Shown one piece after another: positions 47,224 through 57,353 of a DNA stretch of 64,000 nt (position 1 is the first letter of the stretch; the number at the start of each line of letters is the position of its first letter). The notes beneath the pieces were generated by a model. It was not told where the DNA came from. It worked only from the letters and a program-made list of their open reading frames with translations, and did not search any database. Both the position numbers and the translations under genes were made by a program. Source of the DNA: Marinobacter sediminicola (lineage in GTDB: Bacteria > Pseudomonadota > Gammaproteobacteria > Pseudomonadales > Oleiphilaceae); the NCBI RefSeq assembly GCF_031157525.1, contig NZ_JAVIXR010000009.1:62001-126000 (forward strand), in the 5' to 3' direction.

Positions 47224-48059
47224 ACGATCTTGCGGATGTAACCGGGCGGCTCAGAAAAATGCCCGCAGAAGCTGGCGACCCTGTGTCCTATGTACTGGCT
47301 GTAGGTGACGCTCGAGTGGAAATGAATGAGCTCATAGGCCAGCCCTTACGCTTTGATTTCGAGGGTGTGATTCGCTGCGTTAACTGTGACCGGACAACGA
47401 AAAAGAGTTTCAACCAAGGGCATTGTTACCCCTGCTTCCGGAAGCTGGCTTCCTGTGACAGTTGCATCATGAGCCCTGAAAAATGCCATTACCACCTGGG
47501 CACCTGCCGTGAGCCTGAGTGGGGTGAAACCCATTGCATGATTGAACATGTGGTGTATCTGGCTAACTCATCGGGCCTCAAAGTAGGCATTACTCGCGGT
47601 TCCCAGGTGCCAACGCGCTGGATCGACCAGGGTGCAGTGGATGCTATTCCCGTGTTGAGAGTGGCTACCCGGTATCTTTCCGGCCTTGTTGAGGTGGCCT
47701 GCAAGAAACACGTTGCAGATCGCACAAACTGGCGCGCCATGCTCAGGGGCGATGTTGCGGAGTTGAATCTTGTGCAGGAGCGCCAGCGGATACTCGCGCT
47801 GATTGCAGAGGATCTCGCCGCGCTGCGTGAAGAACACGGGCAGGATGCCATTCGCGAAGTGGATGAACGGGGGCTTGAATTGAGCTACCCCGTGCAGACC
47901 TGGCCAGAAAAAATCAAAACTCATAACCTGGATAAAACACCGGAAGTGGAGGGGGTTCTTGAGGGCATCAAAGGCCAATACCTGATCCTCGACACCGGGG
48001 TTATCAATATCCGCAAGTTTACCGGTTATGAAGTCCGTTTCCGGGTAATGGGCTCTTAA
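47220..48059 (+). CDS. DUF2797 protein with Cys-rich metal-binding motif
   Basis: A 279-residue protein of the DUF2797 family, of unknown function. A Cys/His-rich segment at ~58-98 (C-V-N-C near 58-61, C-Y-P-C, C-D-S-C, then C-H-Y-H and C) is likely to bind zinc. The remainder includes V-Y-L-A-N-S-S-G-L-K-V-G-I-T-R near 116-130, reminiscent of GIY-YIG endonuclease folds, but the match is weak. The start codon is TTG, supported by the GAGG six to seven bases before it and the four-base overlap with DUF1315. An alternative ATG at 47259 would lose the first 13 residues. Confidence 0.82.
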   Translation: MNDLADVTGRLRKMPAEAGDPVSYVLAVGDARVEMNELIGQPLRFDFEGVIRCVNCDRTTKKSFNQGHCYPCFRKLASCDSCIMSPEKCHYHLGTCREPEWGETHCMIEHVVYLANSSGLKVGITRGSQVPTRWIDQGAVDAIPVLRVATRYLSGLVEVACKKHVADRTNWRAMLRGDVAELNLVQERQRILALIAEDLAALREEHGQDAIREVDERGLELSYPVQTWPEKIKTHNLDKTPEVEGVLEGIKGQYLILDTGVINIRKFTGYEVRFRVMGS

Positions 48060-48142
48060 GATACCCGTTGTCCGTCCGATCTGATAACGCCTGACTGGCC
48101 CGCCCCGGGTCCTTCGCAGGCTGAGCAATCTGGAGACTATCA

Positions 48143-50794
48143 ATGCGCACCAATCAGCCAACAACCATCCGCCTGAGCGAATACAAGGTACCTGCATACC
48201 TGGTAGACACCGTCGACCTTCGCTTCGAGCTCTTTGAAAATGGTGCACGGGTGCACAGCACTTTAACCGTGCACCGAAATCCGGAGTCCACCGAGGAATC
48301 CGCGCCCCTGGAGCTGGATGGCGATAGCCTTAAGTTGGAGCGGGTCGAGTTGGATGGCCAAGAGCTGGCGGCAGGCAGTGACTATAATGAAACCGGTGTG
48401 CAGCTTGTTATTGCAAAGGTGCCAGCCCGGTTCGAGTTAACGGTCGTGACCTGGATTGAGCCACAGAACAACACCCGGCTTGAAGGGCTGTACAAATCTT
48501 CGGGAATGTTTTGCACTCAATGTGAAGCCGAGGGTTTCCGTTGCATTACCTATTTTCCGGATCGCCCCGATGTGATGGCGCGATACCGCACCCGCATTGA
48601 AGCAGACAAAGCCAGTTGTCCGGTGCTGTTGTCCAACGGTAACGACGTGGACAGGGGTGACCTTGAAGACGGGCGCCATTTCGTAACCTGGGAAGATCCG
48701 TTCCCCAAGCCGAGTTACCTCTTTGCCTTGGTGGCAGGCGACCTGGTGGAAAAGCAGGATACTTTTACAACCTGTTCCAGCCGGGATATTGATTTGCGCA
48801 TATTTGTTGAGCCTCGCAATGCCGCCAAATGCCAGCATGCCATGGACTCACTCAAGCGCTCCATGCGCTGGGATGAAGAGGTTTATGGCCGCGAGTACGA
48901 TTTGGATATCTTCATGATTGTTGCCGTAGACGATTTCAATATGGGAGCCATGGAGAACAAGGGCCTGAATATTTTCAACTCGTCCTGCGTATTGGCCAGT
49001 CAGGAAACAGCAACCGACCTTGCGTTCCAGCGCATTGAATCCATTGTTGCCCATGAGTACTTCCACAACTGGTCTGGCAACCGGGTAACCTGCCGGGACT
49101 GGTTTCAGTTGAGCCTTAAAGAAGGGTTCACGGTATTCCGGGATTCCACCTTCTCGGCCGATATGGGTTCACCAACGGTCAAGCGAATTGAAGACGTAAC
49201 GCTTCTACGCACCGCTCAGTTTGCTGAAGATGCCGGGCCAATGGCACATCCAGTGCGGCCCGCTTCGTACATGGAGATCAGTAACTTCTATACTCTGACC
49301 ATTTATGAAAAGGGTGCGGAAGTGGTGCGCATGATTCATACCTTGCTGGGGCCGGACTTGTTCCGTAAAGGCAGTGATCTGTATTTCGAACGCCACGACG
49401 GCGAGGCGGTCACCACTGATGATTTCGTGAAGGCGATGGAAGACGCATCCGGTCGCGATCTCGCCCAGTTCCGCTTGTGGTACGACCAGGCTGGTACGCC
49501 AGTGCTGACGGTGGCAGACGACTATGATTCCGAGCGCGGTGTATACAGTCTCAAGATACAACAAGCAATTCCTGATACGCCAGGGCAGACGAATAAGAAA
49601 CCACAGCATATTCCTTTCGCCTTGGGCCTTCTGGGCGCGGAGGGGGAGGCTTTGCCTCTAAGGCTGGCTAGTACGGAAGATGCGGCGAGTGCGCCAACCG
49701 AGCGGGTTCTTGAGCTAACCGACGCAAGCCACACGTTTGAGTTTTACGGGCTGTCTCAGAAACCTGTGCCATCGTTGCTGCGCCATTTTTCCGCGCCGGT
49801 GCGATTGGTCTACCCATGGAGCCGCGAGCAGCTTGTGTTTTTGATGAGCCATGACCCGGATGGTTTCAACCGCTGGGATGCAGGCCAGCGGCTTGCGGTT
49901 GATGTGATCCAATCACTGGTGGCTTCGTCCGGGGATGGGGATATTGACCCTCGCCTGGTGGAAGCCTACCGCGCGTTGCTGGCAGACAGAGCGCTGGATC
50001 AGGCCTTGGTAGCGAAGATGCTTCATCTGCCTTCTGAGGCCTATCTTATTGAACTGGCGGATAGCCCGGATGTAGCAGCTATTCACCGTACACGGGAACA
50101 AGTGTTGAGCCACTTGGCTACCTCGTTGCGAGATGAGTTGGTTGCCTGCTATAACCGGAACCTGGGGGGCGGTGAATACGAGGTGACACCGGAATCTGTC
50201 GCTCGCCGAAGCCTGAAAAATACGGCGCTCGCCTGGTTGCTGATGATCAATGACGATACCGGGCGCGACCTGGCTCTTCAGCAGCTTAGCGAGGCTGATA
50301 ATATGACCGATCGCATGGGTGCGCTGCGCGCTCTGATCAACTCGGATTACGCAGCAGAAAGAAGCCAGGCTCTGGCAGATTTCTACGAGCAGTTCCAGAG
50401 CGATCCCCAAGTTGTTGAGCAGTGGTTTTCGGTGCAGGCGTCCTCCGATCGGGCTGGCCAGTTGCCGCAGATCCAGGCGCTTCTGAAGCACCCCGCCTTT
50501 GATTGGAAAAACCCCAACAAAATTCGCTCAGTTATCGGGGTGTTTGCAGGCCAGAATCTGGCAGCCTTCCACAACCCCGATGGGTCAGGTTATTCATTCC
50601 TTGCTGAGCAGGTGTGTCGACTGGACGACAGCAACCCGCAGATTGCTGCTCGGCTGGTTGCACCGTTGACCCGCTGGAAGAAGTTTGCACCTGCCTACAG
50701 CGCACTGATGCGTACCGCTCTTGAACAGATTCGGGACAAGGCAGAGCTGTCGGCAGATCTCTATGAGGTTGTGCACAAAAGCCTTGAAGCCTGA
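48143..50794 (+). CDS. pepN: Aminopeptidase N
   Basis: A zinc metallo-aminopeptidase that removes N-terminal residues from peptides in the cytosol. The protein is 883 residues, family M1, E. coli PepN type. The exopeptidase motif GAMEN is near 267-271. The zinc site is HEYFHNWSGNRVT, starting at 304, with the second ligand Glu near 327 in L-K-E-G-F. The C-terminal helical DUF3458-type domains fill ~540-883. GGAG precedes the ATG. All catalytic residues are present. Its place after the DUF1315-DUF2797 genes repeats the order seen in pseudomonads. Confidence 0.97.
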   Translation: MRTNQPTTIRLSEYKVPAYLVDTVDLRFELFENGARVHSTLTVHRNPESTEESAPLELDGDSLKLERVELDGQELAAGSDYNETGVQLVIAKVPARFELTVVTWIEPQNNTRLEGLYKSSGMFCTQCEAEGFRCITYFPDRPDVMARYRTRIEADKASCPVLLSNGNDVDRGDLEDGRHFVTWEDPFPKPSYLFALVAGDLVEKQDTFTTCSSRDIDLRIFVEPRNAAKCQHAMDSLKRSMRWDEEVYGREYDLDIFMIVAVDDFNMGAMENKGLNIFNSSCVLASQETATDLAFQRIESIVAHEYFHNWSGNRVTCRDWFQLSLKEGFTVFRDSTFSADMGSPTVKRIEDVTLLRTAQFAEDAGPMAHPVRPASYMEISNFYTLTIYEKGAEVVRMIHTLLGPDLFRKGSDLYFERHDGEAVTTDDFVKAMEDASGRDLAQFRLWYDQAGTPVLTVADDYDSERGVYSLKIQQAIPDTPGQTNKKPQHIPFALGLLGAEGEALPLRLASTEDAASAPTERVLELTDASHTFEFYGLSQKPVPSLLRHFSAPVRLVYPWSREQLVFLMSHDPDGFNRWDAGQRLAVDVIQSLVASSGDGDIDPRLVEAYRALLADRALDQALVAKMLHLPSEAYLIELADSPDVAAIHRTREQVLSHLATSLRDELVACYNRNLGGGEYEVTPESVARRSLKNTALAWLLMINDDTGRDLALQQLSEADNMTDRMGALRALINSDYAAERSQALADFYEQFQSDPQVVEQWFSVQASSDRAGQLPQIQALLKHPAFDWKNPNKIRSVIGVFAGQNLAAFHNPDGSGYSFLAEQVCRLDDSNPQIAARLVAPLTRWKKFAPAYSALMRTALEQIRDKAELSADLYEVVHKSLEA

Positions 50795-50891
50795 GGCTTG
50801 GTCAAAGGGGGCTGTGATTGAGCACGCTTGATTACAGCCAGATACAAAATCGCACTTTCGATCGATAGACAACCTTGATGAATCGGCTAGT

Positions 50892-50918
50892 CTGATGGAA
50901 AGCCTGTCTTTCCATCAG
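50892..50918. repeat. Perfect 11-bp hairpin between pepN and DUF1329 gene
   Basis: CTGATGGAAAG/CTTTCCATCAG flanks a five-base loop (CCTGT). It is followed by GTAATAAT rather than a T run. It may be an operator or leader structure for the DUF1329 operon. Confidence 0.65.
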
Positions 50919-50970
50919 GTAATAATAAAAAAGCCTTTATACGGGCTTCCAGTTGAATTCAGGGCAAACT

Positions 50971-52359
50971 ATGAATCATAAAAAGAGTGCGATACTCGGG
51001 GGCTTGCTCGCCCTCTCATTAGCATCATCACCCTCTTGGGCTGCAGTTTCTTCCAGTGAAGCTTCCCGCCTTGGCAAAGATCTTACGCCGTTTGGCTCTA
51101 TCAAGGCCGGCAACGAATCCGGCACTATCCCGGCTTGGACCGGAGGTATTACAAAGCCGCCAGCAGGATACAAAGGCTCGGGTCAGCACCATATTGATCC
51201 ATTCCCGAACGATGAAGTATTGTTCACCATTAATGCGTCAAACAAAGACCAGTATGCGGAGCACCTGACAGACGGTGCTCTGGCATTATTTGAAACCTAT
51301 CCGACCAGCTTTCGCATCCCCGTCTATAAATCCCGTCGCACTCACGCCGTGCCTGACTGGGTTGCGGAAAATACACGTGAGAATGCAGTTGAAGCAGAAG
51401 TTGTTGGCAAGGGTGAAGGCCTTAAAGGCGCTTATGGTGGCTACCCTTTCCCGATACTGAGTGGCAATGACGAGCAAAAAGCCTGGCAGGTTGTCTGGAA
51501 TCACCTGACCCGTTGGCGCGGAATTTCAGGCACACGTCGCTCCAGTGAAGTTGCGGTCCAAACGAACGGCGACTATTCGCTTGTTACTACTCAGCAGGAA
51601 GCATTTTTCAACTTTTATAACCCTGAGGGAGACGAGAGTGAGCTCGACAACATCATTTTCTACTACCTTTCGTTCACTCAGTCTCCTCCGCGCTTGGCGG
51701 GTAGCGCCATTCTTATCCATGAAACCCTTAACCAGATTATAAGCCCACGAAATGGGTGGGGTTACAACGCTGGGCAGCGCCGTGTAAGAAGAGCCCCGAA
51801 CCTGGGTTACGACTCACCTATTGCAACGGCCGACAACCTCCGCACAGCGGATGACACGGATATTTTTAACGGCGCATTGGATCGTTACGACTGGTCTTAT
51901 GAAGGTTTGAAGGAAATATATATTCCTTATAACAACTACCGCATCGGTGAAAAGGGGCTCCGTTATTCTGAAATACTCGGTATGTCCCACGTAAATCCGG
52001 ATGTGACACGCTGGGAGTTGCACCGCGTGCACGTGGTTGAAGCGAACCTGAAAAAAGGGGCTCGTCATATTTACGGCAAGCGCCGCTTCTACGTTGACGA
52101 AGACAGCTGGAACACGGTCCTGTTGGATCAGTACGACGGTCGTGGCGAATTGTGGCGCGTAACCATGGGTCTTGCGAAAAATTATTATGAACTTCCAGGT
52201 GTGTGGACCGTTCTGGACGTCTATCATGATTTACAGGCCCGTCGTTATCACGTGATTGGCCTTGACACCGAAGAGCCAAATACCCGAGTTCTTACTAACG
52301 ATATTCCGAACAAGCGTTACTATTCTCCGGCCTCTCTGCGCCGACGGAGTGTTCGCTAA
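50971..52359 (+). CDS. DUF1329 secreted/outer-membrane-associated protein
   Basis: A 462-residue exported protein of the DUF1329 family. The signal peptide spans about 1-25 (M-N-H-K-K then a hydrophobic stretch, with A-x-A before V-S-S-S-E). The mature part has a conserved front, G-K-D-L-T-P-F-G-S-I-K-A-G-N, and many Tyr and Arg. The ATG at 50971 is preferred over a TTG at 50953 because it leads directly into the signal peptide. DUF1329 proteins may have a LolB-like fold and are often near RND and DUF1302 genes. Here YCF48-like and RND genes follow. A lipid or hydrophobic export role is inference. Confidence 0.85.
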   Translation: MNHKKSAILGGLLALSLASSPSWAAVSSSEASRLGKDLTPFGSIKAGNESGTIPAWTGGITKPPAGYKGSGQHHIDPFPNDEVLFTINASNKDQYAEHLTDGALALFETYPTSFRIPVYKSRRTHAVPDWVAENTRENAVEAEVVGKGEGLKGAYGGYPFPILSGNDEQKAWQVVWNHLTRWRGISGTRRSSEVAVQTNGDYSLVTTQQEAFFNFYNPEGDESELDNIIFYYLSFTQSPPRLAGSAILIHETLNQIISPRNGWGYNAGQRRVRRAPNLGYDSPIATADNLRTADDTDIFNGALDRYDWSYEGLKEIYIPYNNYRIGEKGLRYSEILGMSHVNPDVTRWELHRVHVVEANLKKGARHIYGKRRFYVDEDSWNTVLLDQYDGRGELWRVTMGLAKNYYELPGVWTVLDVYHDLQARRYHVIGLDTEEPNTRVLTNDIPNKRYYSPASLRRRSVR

Positions 52360-52519
52360 GGCATATATTCTTTGTGAGTGGCGAGATTATAGCCCTTGCC
52401 TCGCTGCTCAAGGTCGCGTGATGATATGCCGGTAGCCTCAGGTGCCGGCATATTTGCCGTTAATTGCCGGAGCTACCGGCCAGAGACATAAAGTTAAAAC
52501 AACACAATAGGCAATTTGA

Positions 52520-53668
52520 ATGGCTAAAAGGTTGATGTGCAAAACGCTGGGGGCAGCCTGCCTCGGGCTTTCCATGGTTTGGTCCTCGCCGGCCGCATTT
52601 GCGGTTGCGGATCTCATTGAAACTCCGGCCCGTCAAACGGACCTGGCACCCACGAAGCTCCTCAATGACGCTGTGCGTGCGGGCGATCGCATCGTTGCAG
52701 TGGGGGAGCGGGGACACATCATATACTCGGATGATGACGGGCAAACCTGGGTGCAGGGCAGTGTGCCTGTGTCTGTTACCTTGACCGCCGTAGATTTCGG
52801 TACTGAAACACATGGCTGGGCAGTTGGTCATAGCGGTGTGGTGCTGCATACCGAAGATGCCGGAGAGAACTGGAGCCTTCAGCTAACCGGAACCGATGCT
52901 TCCAAGCTGGCTATTGAGAGCAAGGAAGATCAAGTTGCCGCCATGGAAGAGCGCATCGAAGAGGCGCCTGAATCCGAAAAGGCAGACCTCGAGTGGGCAA
53001 TGGATGATTTGGTGTTTGTCATAGAAAACATGCAGTCCGACCTGGATATCGGCCCGGTAAACCCGTTGCTTGGTGTCTGGTTTGAAGATGAGCAGCACGG
53101 TTTTGTCGTAGGCGCCTATGGCATGATCCTGCGCACGGAAGATGGCGGTCGTACGTGGAGTGACTGGGCATCGCAGATTCAGAACGCCCAGAACTTCCAC
53201 CTCAACAGCATTGCTCGTATTACTGACGGAGCGCTTGTTATTGTAGGAGAGGCCGGGCAAATTCACGTTTCTGTGGATGGTGGAGACACCTGGGAGCGGC
53301 GCGAAAGTCCTTATGAGGGCTCTCTGTTCGGAGTGATAGGAACAGGGCAGGTTAATGAACTCCTGGCCTTTGGCCTGCGTGGCAACATGCTTTTTTCAGC
53401 CGATTTGGGAAAGACTTGGAGGATGGTACCTAACAGCGCAGGCGCTACGCTTAACGATGGTTCAGTGGCTGATGACGGCCGGATAACCCTGGTTGGAAAT
53501 GGTGGCGCAGTGCTGATGAGCACCAATGGCGCAGAGTCATTTCGTGAACACTTCCGGAATGATCGGGCAGGCGTTATGAGCGTTGTTCCGGTATCTGGAA
53601 CCAATCTTCTTGTCGTGGGTGAAAGCGGCGTGAAAATTACCGACGCGCGCGGAAAGAACCTTCAATAA
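52520..53668 (+). CDS. YCF48/BNR-repeat periplasmic protein
   Basis: A 382-residue exported protein related to the photosystem II assembly factor YCF48/HCF136, a beta-propeller. The signal peptide covers ~1-28 (ending A-F-A). At least four BNR/Asp-box-like repeats are seen: D-D-G-Q-T-W, D-A-G-E-N-W, D-G-G-R-T-W and D-G-G-D-T-W. A short acidic helical insertion is at ~135-170. In non-photosynthetic bacteria these proteins accompany RND exporters and may dock substrates. It follows the DUF1329 gene by 160 bases and precedes the RND gene by 46, and is probably cotranscribed with both. Confidence 0.85.
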   Translation: MAKRLMCKTLGAACLGLSMVWSSPAAFAVADLIETPARQTDLAPTKLLNDAVRAGDRIVAVGERGHIIYSDDDGQTWVQGSVPVSVTLTAVDFGTETHGWAVGHSGVVLHTEDAGENWSLQLTGTDASKLAIESKEDQVAAMEERIEEAPESEKADLEWAMDDLVFVIENMQSDLDIGPVNPLLGVWFEDEQHGFVVGAYGMILRTEDGGRTWSDWASQIQNAQNFHLNSIARITDGALVIVGEAGQIHVSVDGGDTWERRESPYEGSLFGVIGTGQVNELLAFGLRGNMLFSADLGKTWRMVPNSAGATLNDGSVADDGRITLVGNGGAVLMSTNGAESFREHFRNDRAGVMSVVPVSGTNLLVVGESGVKITDARGKNLQ

Positions 53669-53714
53669 CGCCCTGATGTGGCAACAACCGAAAAAATAAT
53701 AGAGGGGCTTTTGA

Positions 53715-56099
53715 ATGTCCAACCCGAACCATGACAGGGGTGAACACTACCTGACAACGCCTAAGGCGGAACCGTTTCTGGAGCGCCTGATTTTCAACAA
53801 TCGGGCCGTGATCCTTATCGGTTTCCTGCTGTTGACGGTGTTTTTGGGATATAACGCTGTAAAAATCCAGCCGGATGCGAGTTTCGAGCGAATGATCCCG
53901 CTTGAGCACCCGTATATCATCAATATGCTGGATCACCGGAATGACCTGGAAAACCTGGGCAACTTTGTACGCATTGCTGTGGAAACCAAAACCGGTGATA
54001 TCTTTTCTGCAGAGTACATGGAGACTCTGAAGCAGATCACCGATGAGGTTTTTTATCTTAACGGTGTGGACCGCTCAGGCCTGAAAACTCTGTGGACATC
54101 AAACGTTCGCTGGGTAGAGGTAACGGAGCAAGGTTTCCAGGGCGGCAACGTTATTCCGGATGACTACGATGGTTCGCCGGCAAGTCTGGAGAATTTGCGC
54201 CAGAACATACTTCGTTCCAACGAAGTAGGGCGGTTGGTGTCAGATAACTTCCGGTCCACGATTGTTTATGCACCTCTGTATGAAAAGAATCCTGAAACGG
54301 GAGAGCCACTGGATTACGCAGCGTTTTCTCGGGACCTGGAAGAGAAAATACGGATCAAGTACGAAGCGCAAAATCCGAACATAGACATTCACATCGTCGG
54401 CTTTGCCAAGAAAGTGGGCGACCTGATTGAGGGTATTGGGTCGATTGCCTGGTTCGCTGGCATAACTATTCTGCTGACAACCCTGTTGCTGTTCTGGTAC
54501 TCCCGCTGCATCACCGGCACGCTGGTGCCTGTGTTCACTTCGATTGTTGCGGTGTTCCTGCAGCTTGGTGCCCTCAGGCTTTTGGGATACGGGCTGGACC
54601 CATACTCGGTGCTTGTGCCGTTCCTTGTCTTTGCCATTGGCATTAGTCACGGCGTGCAAATCGTCAATGCCATGGCGGTGGAGGCAGCTAAGGGCTTTGA
54701 CGCTGTAACCGCCGCTCGCCTGGCATTCCGGGCGCTGTATATTCCTGGCATGTTGGCGCTGGTTTCTGATGCGTTCGGCTTCCTCACGCTATTCTTCATC
54801 GAGATTGATGTGATCCGTGATCTGGCCATAGCGGCTGGACTGGGTGTGGCGTTTGTTATCATCACCAACCTGGTACTCCACGTTCTGATCATGTCTTACC
54901 TTGGTATTTCCAAAGGTGGCGTGCGCCACGTGCAGAACCACGGCGAAAAACAGGACCGCAAGTGGCGTATGATGTCCTACTTTGCGCACCCTGGCGTTGC
55001 ACCAATTTCATTGCTTATTGCTGTGGTTGGCTTGGGTCTTGGCCTCTACTATAAGCAGGATCTAAAAGTAGGGGATCTGGACCAGGGTGCGCCTGAGCTT
55101 CGTGCCGACTCGCGTTACAACCTGGATAACGCCTATATCATCGACAACTACTCTACGAGTGCCGATGTCTTGGTTGTGATGGTGAAAACTCCAGAAGAGC
55201 AGTGCACTCAATACAATGTTCTTCGGGCCATGGACTCACTGCAGTGGGAGCTTCAAAACACTCCGGGCGTTCAGTCCTCAGCTTCGCTTGCCGATGTGTC
55301 GAAGATCGTCACCAAGGCTTTGAATGAAGGCAACTGGAAATGGTATGAGATTTCCCGTAACCAGACCATCATCAACGCGTCCATCCGTGAGGCGCCATCC
55401 GGTCTTATCAACACCACCTGCAGCCTGACGCCCGTGCTGGTATTCCTTGAAGATCACAAAGCCGAAACTCTGGAAACCGTGGTTGAGCGGGTTGAAGAGT
55501 TTGCGAACAATAACAGCAACGATGAGCACACGTTCTTGCTTGCCGCCGGCAATGCCGGTGTTGAAGCGGCGACCAACGAGGTTATTGCCAACGCCAAGGA
55601 TATGATGCTTATCCTGGTATACAGTGTGGTGAGCTTGTTGTGTTTTGCGACCTTCCGCTCTGTGCGAGCTGTGTTGTGTATTGTTGTCCCGCTTGGGCTG
55701 ACATCGATTCTGTGTGAAGCGATCATGGCTGTGTCGGGAATTGGTATCAAAGTGGCAACCCTTCCTGTTATTGCACTTGGTGTGGGTATCGGTGTCGACT
55801 ACGGCATCTATATTTACAGCAAACTCGAGAAGTATTTGTTGGACGGCAAGCCACTTCAGGAAGCCTACTTCGAAACTCTGCGCTCAACCGGCAAGGCCGT
55901 TATGTTTACCGGCGTCACGCTGGGGCTTGGCGTAGTGACCTGGATCTTCTCGCCGATCAAGTTTCAGGCGGATATGGGCTTCTTGCTGTTCTTCATGTTC
56001 TTGTGGAATATGATCGGCGCGATCTGGCTGCTCCCTGCGCTTGCGCGATTCCTGCTGCGGCCAGATCAGATGATCGCCAAGGCTCGTGCTGCCAAATAG
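53715..56099 (+). CDS. RND/MMPL-family exporter
   Basis: A 794-residue inner-membrane exporter of the RND superfamily, MMPL/HpnN-like class. One membrane helix is followed by a large periplasmic loop (~50-225), five helices, a second periplasmic loop (~445-620) and five or six more helices, for about 12. The helices with polar residues (G-I-S-H-G-V-Q-I near 310 and G-V-G-I-G-V-D-Y-G near 690) resemble the proton relay. GAGGGG precedes the ATG. A terminator follows. With DUF1329 and YCF48-like it forms an export system of unknown, probably hydrophobic, substrate. Confidence 0.88.
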   Translation: MSNPNHDRGEHYLTTPKAEPFLERLIFNNRAVILIGFLLLTVFLGYNAVKIQPDASFERMIPLEHPYIINMLDHRNDLENLGNFVRIAVETKTGDIFSAEYMETLKQITDEVFYLNGVDRSGLKTLWTSNVRWVEVTEQGFQGGNVIPDDYDGSPASLENLRQNILRSNEVGRLVSDNFRSTIVYAPLYEKNPETGEPLDYAAFSRDLEEKIRIKYEAQNPNIDIHIVGFAKKVGDLIEGIGSIAWFAGITILLTTLLLFWYSRCITGTLVPVFTSIVAVFLQLGALRLLGYGLDPYSVLVPFLVFAIGISHGVQIVNAMAVEAAKGFDAVTAARLAFRALYIPGMLALVSDAFGFLTLFFIEIDVIRDLAIAAGLGVAFVIITNLVLHVLIMSYLGISKGGVRHVQNHGEKQDRKWRMMSYFAHPGVAPISLLIAVVGLGLGLYYKQDLKVGDLDQGAPELRADSRYNLDNAYIIDNYSTSADVLVVMVKTPEEQCTQYNVLRAMDSLQWELQNTPGVQSSASLADVSKIVTKALNEGNWKWYEISRNQTIINASIREAPSGLINTTCSLTPVLVFLEDHKAETLETVVERVEEFANNNSNDEHTFLLAAGNAGVEAATNEVIANAKDMMLILVYSVVSLLCFATFRSVRAVLCIVVPLGLTSILCEAIMAVSGIGIKVATLPVIALGVGIGVDYGIYIYSKLEKYLLDGKPLQEAYFETLRSTGKAVMFTGVTLGLGVVTWIFSPIKFQADMGFLLFFMFLWNMIGAIWLLPALARFLLRPDQMIAKARAAK

Positions 56100-56112
56100 G
56101 ACTGGCTACGAC

Positions 56113-56141
56113 AAAAAAGCCCGCTGAATGCGGGCTTTTTT
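56113..56141 (+). terminator. Intrinsic terminator after RND gene
   Basis: GCCCGC/GCGGGC with loop TGAAT is flanked by six As and six Ts. It is 13 bases beyond the stop and works in both directions. Confidence 0.92.
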
Positions 56142-56282
56142 GTTGCCTACTCAACTGGTTAGCGAGCTACCTCAAGCTTTATTTATGACGCAAAGTGGTC
56201 TATGTTCTATGGTGAGCGTGACACTTGCCCCCGTGCTCAGGCGGGCAGTTGATTACAACGATGATAATAAGGAATGATTCAT

Positions 56283-57266
56283 ATGACACTGAAACTTAAA
56301 GCCTCTGCATTGGCTATTGCTGCGGCTGTTACCTTGGGTGCTGCATCCACAGCGGTTTCCGCACAGGAGCAACGCTTTGTTACTATCGGAACCGGTGGCG
56401 TTACCGGTGTTTATTATCCGGCGGGTGGTGCTATTTGCCGCCTGGTCAATATGGATCGTAAAGAGCATGGCATTCGCTGCTCCGTTGAGAGCACCGGCGG
56501 TTCTGTATACAACCTGAATGCAATCCGCCAGGGTGAATTGGACCTTGCAGTCGCCCAGTCTGACTGGCAGTACCACGCCTTTAACGGAACCAGCCAGTTC
56601 AAAGACGACGGTCCAAACAAGAAGCTTCGTGCTGTTTTCTCACTGCACCCGGAACCGTTCACCGTAGTCGCGAGCAAAGGCTCGGGCATCAAGAACTTTG
56701 AAGATCTTGCCGGAAAGCGGGTTTCTGTGGGTAACCCGGGCTCAGGCCAGCGCGCCACAGCCGAAGTGCTGATGAATGAAATGGGTTGGACTATGGACAA
56801 GTTCTCCCTCGCAGCTGAGCTAAAAGCGGCTGAGCAGTCCCAGGCCCTGTGCGATGGCAATATCGATGCATTCTTCTACACCGTGGGCCACCCATCTGGT
56901 GCTATCAAAGAAGCAACTACGTCTTGCGACAGTGTACTGGTGAATGTGTACAACGACTCTGCTAAAAAGCTGATCGATGACAACCCGTATTACCGGAAAG
57001 CCGTTATCCCGGGAGGCATGTACCGTGGCTCTGATAACGACGTAACCACCTTTGGTGTTGCCGCAACTTTCGTATCGTCAACGGATGTGCCCGACGACGT
57101 GGTATATGAAGTGGTTAAAGCAGTATTCGAGAACTTTGACAGCTTCAAGCGTTTGCACCCTGCATTCGCGAACCTGAACAAGAGTGAAATGGTAGCTGAT
57201 GCCTTGAGTGCGCCGTTGCACCCCGGTGCGGCTAAGTACTACAAGGAAGCTGGCCTGATCGATTAA
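56283..57266 (+). CDS. TAXI-family TRAP transporter solute-binding protein
   Basis: A 327-residue periplasmic binding protein of the TAXI (TRAP-associated extracytoplasmic immunogenic) type. The signal peptide spans 1 to about 27, cleaved after V-S-A. The mature protein opens with [19 protein letters not shown], in which the G-T-G-x-x-x-G-x-Y-Y-P signature is clear. AAGGA nine bases before the ATG at 56283 favours this start over an ATG nine bases earlier. The fused TRAP permease follows, separated by a GC-rich hairpin. Substrate is unknown; TAXI systems take up glutamate or other organic acids. Confidence 0.93.
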   Translation: MTLKLKASALAIAAAVTLGAASTAVSAQEQRFVTIGTGGVTGVYYPAGGAICRLVNMDRKEHGIRCSVESTGGSVYNLNAIRQGELDLAVAQSDWQYHAFNGTSQFKDDGPNKKLRAVFSLHPEPFTVVASKGSGIKNFEDLAGKRVSVGNPGSGQRATAEVLMNEMGWTMDKFSLAAELKAAEQSQALCDGNIDAFFYTVGHPSGAIKEATTSCDSVLVNVYNDSAKKLIDDNPYYRKAVIPGGMYRGSDNDVTTFGVAATFVSSTDVPDDVVYEVVKAVFENFDSFKRLHPAFANLNKSEMVADALSAPLHPGAAKYYKEAGLID

Positions 57267-57289
57267 TTCGATCCCAAGCACTTGAGTTG

Positions 57290-57314
57290 GCTGCGGGCAA
57301 TCCCTGCCCGCAGC
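57290..57314 (+). terminator. Strong hairpin between TAXI SBP and permease genes
   Basis: GCTGCGGGCA/TGCCCGCAGC is a perfect ten-base stem with a five-base loop, followed by TTTAATTT. It may cause partial termination or protect the SBP message, giving more binding protein than permease. Confidence 0.6.
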
Positions 57315-57353
57315 TTTAATTTCACTATCGTTTCCCTCTGACAGGATTCTGCT

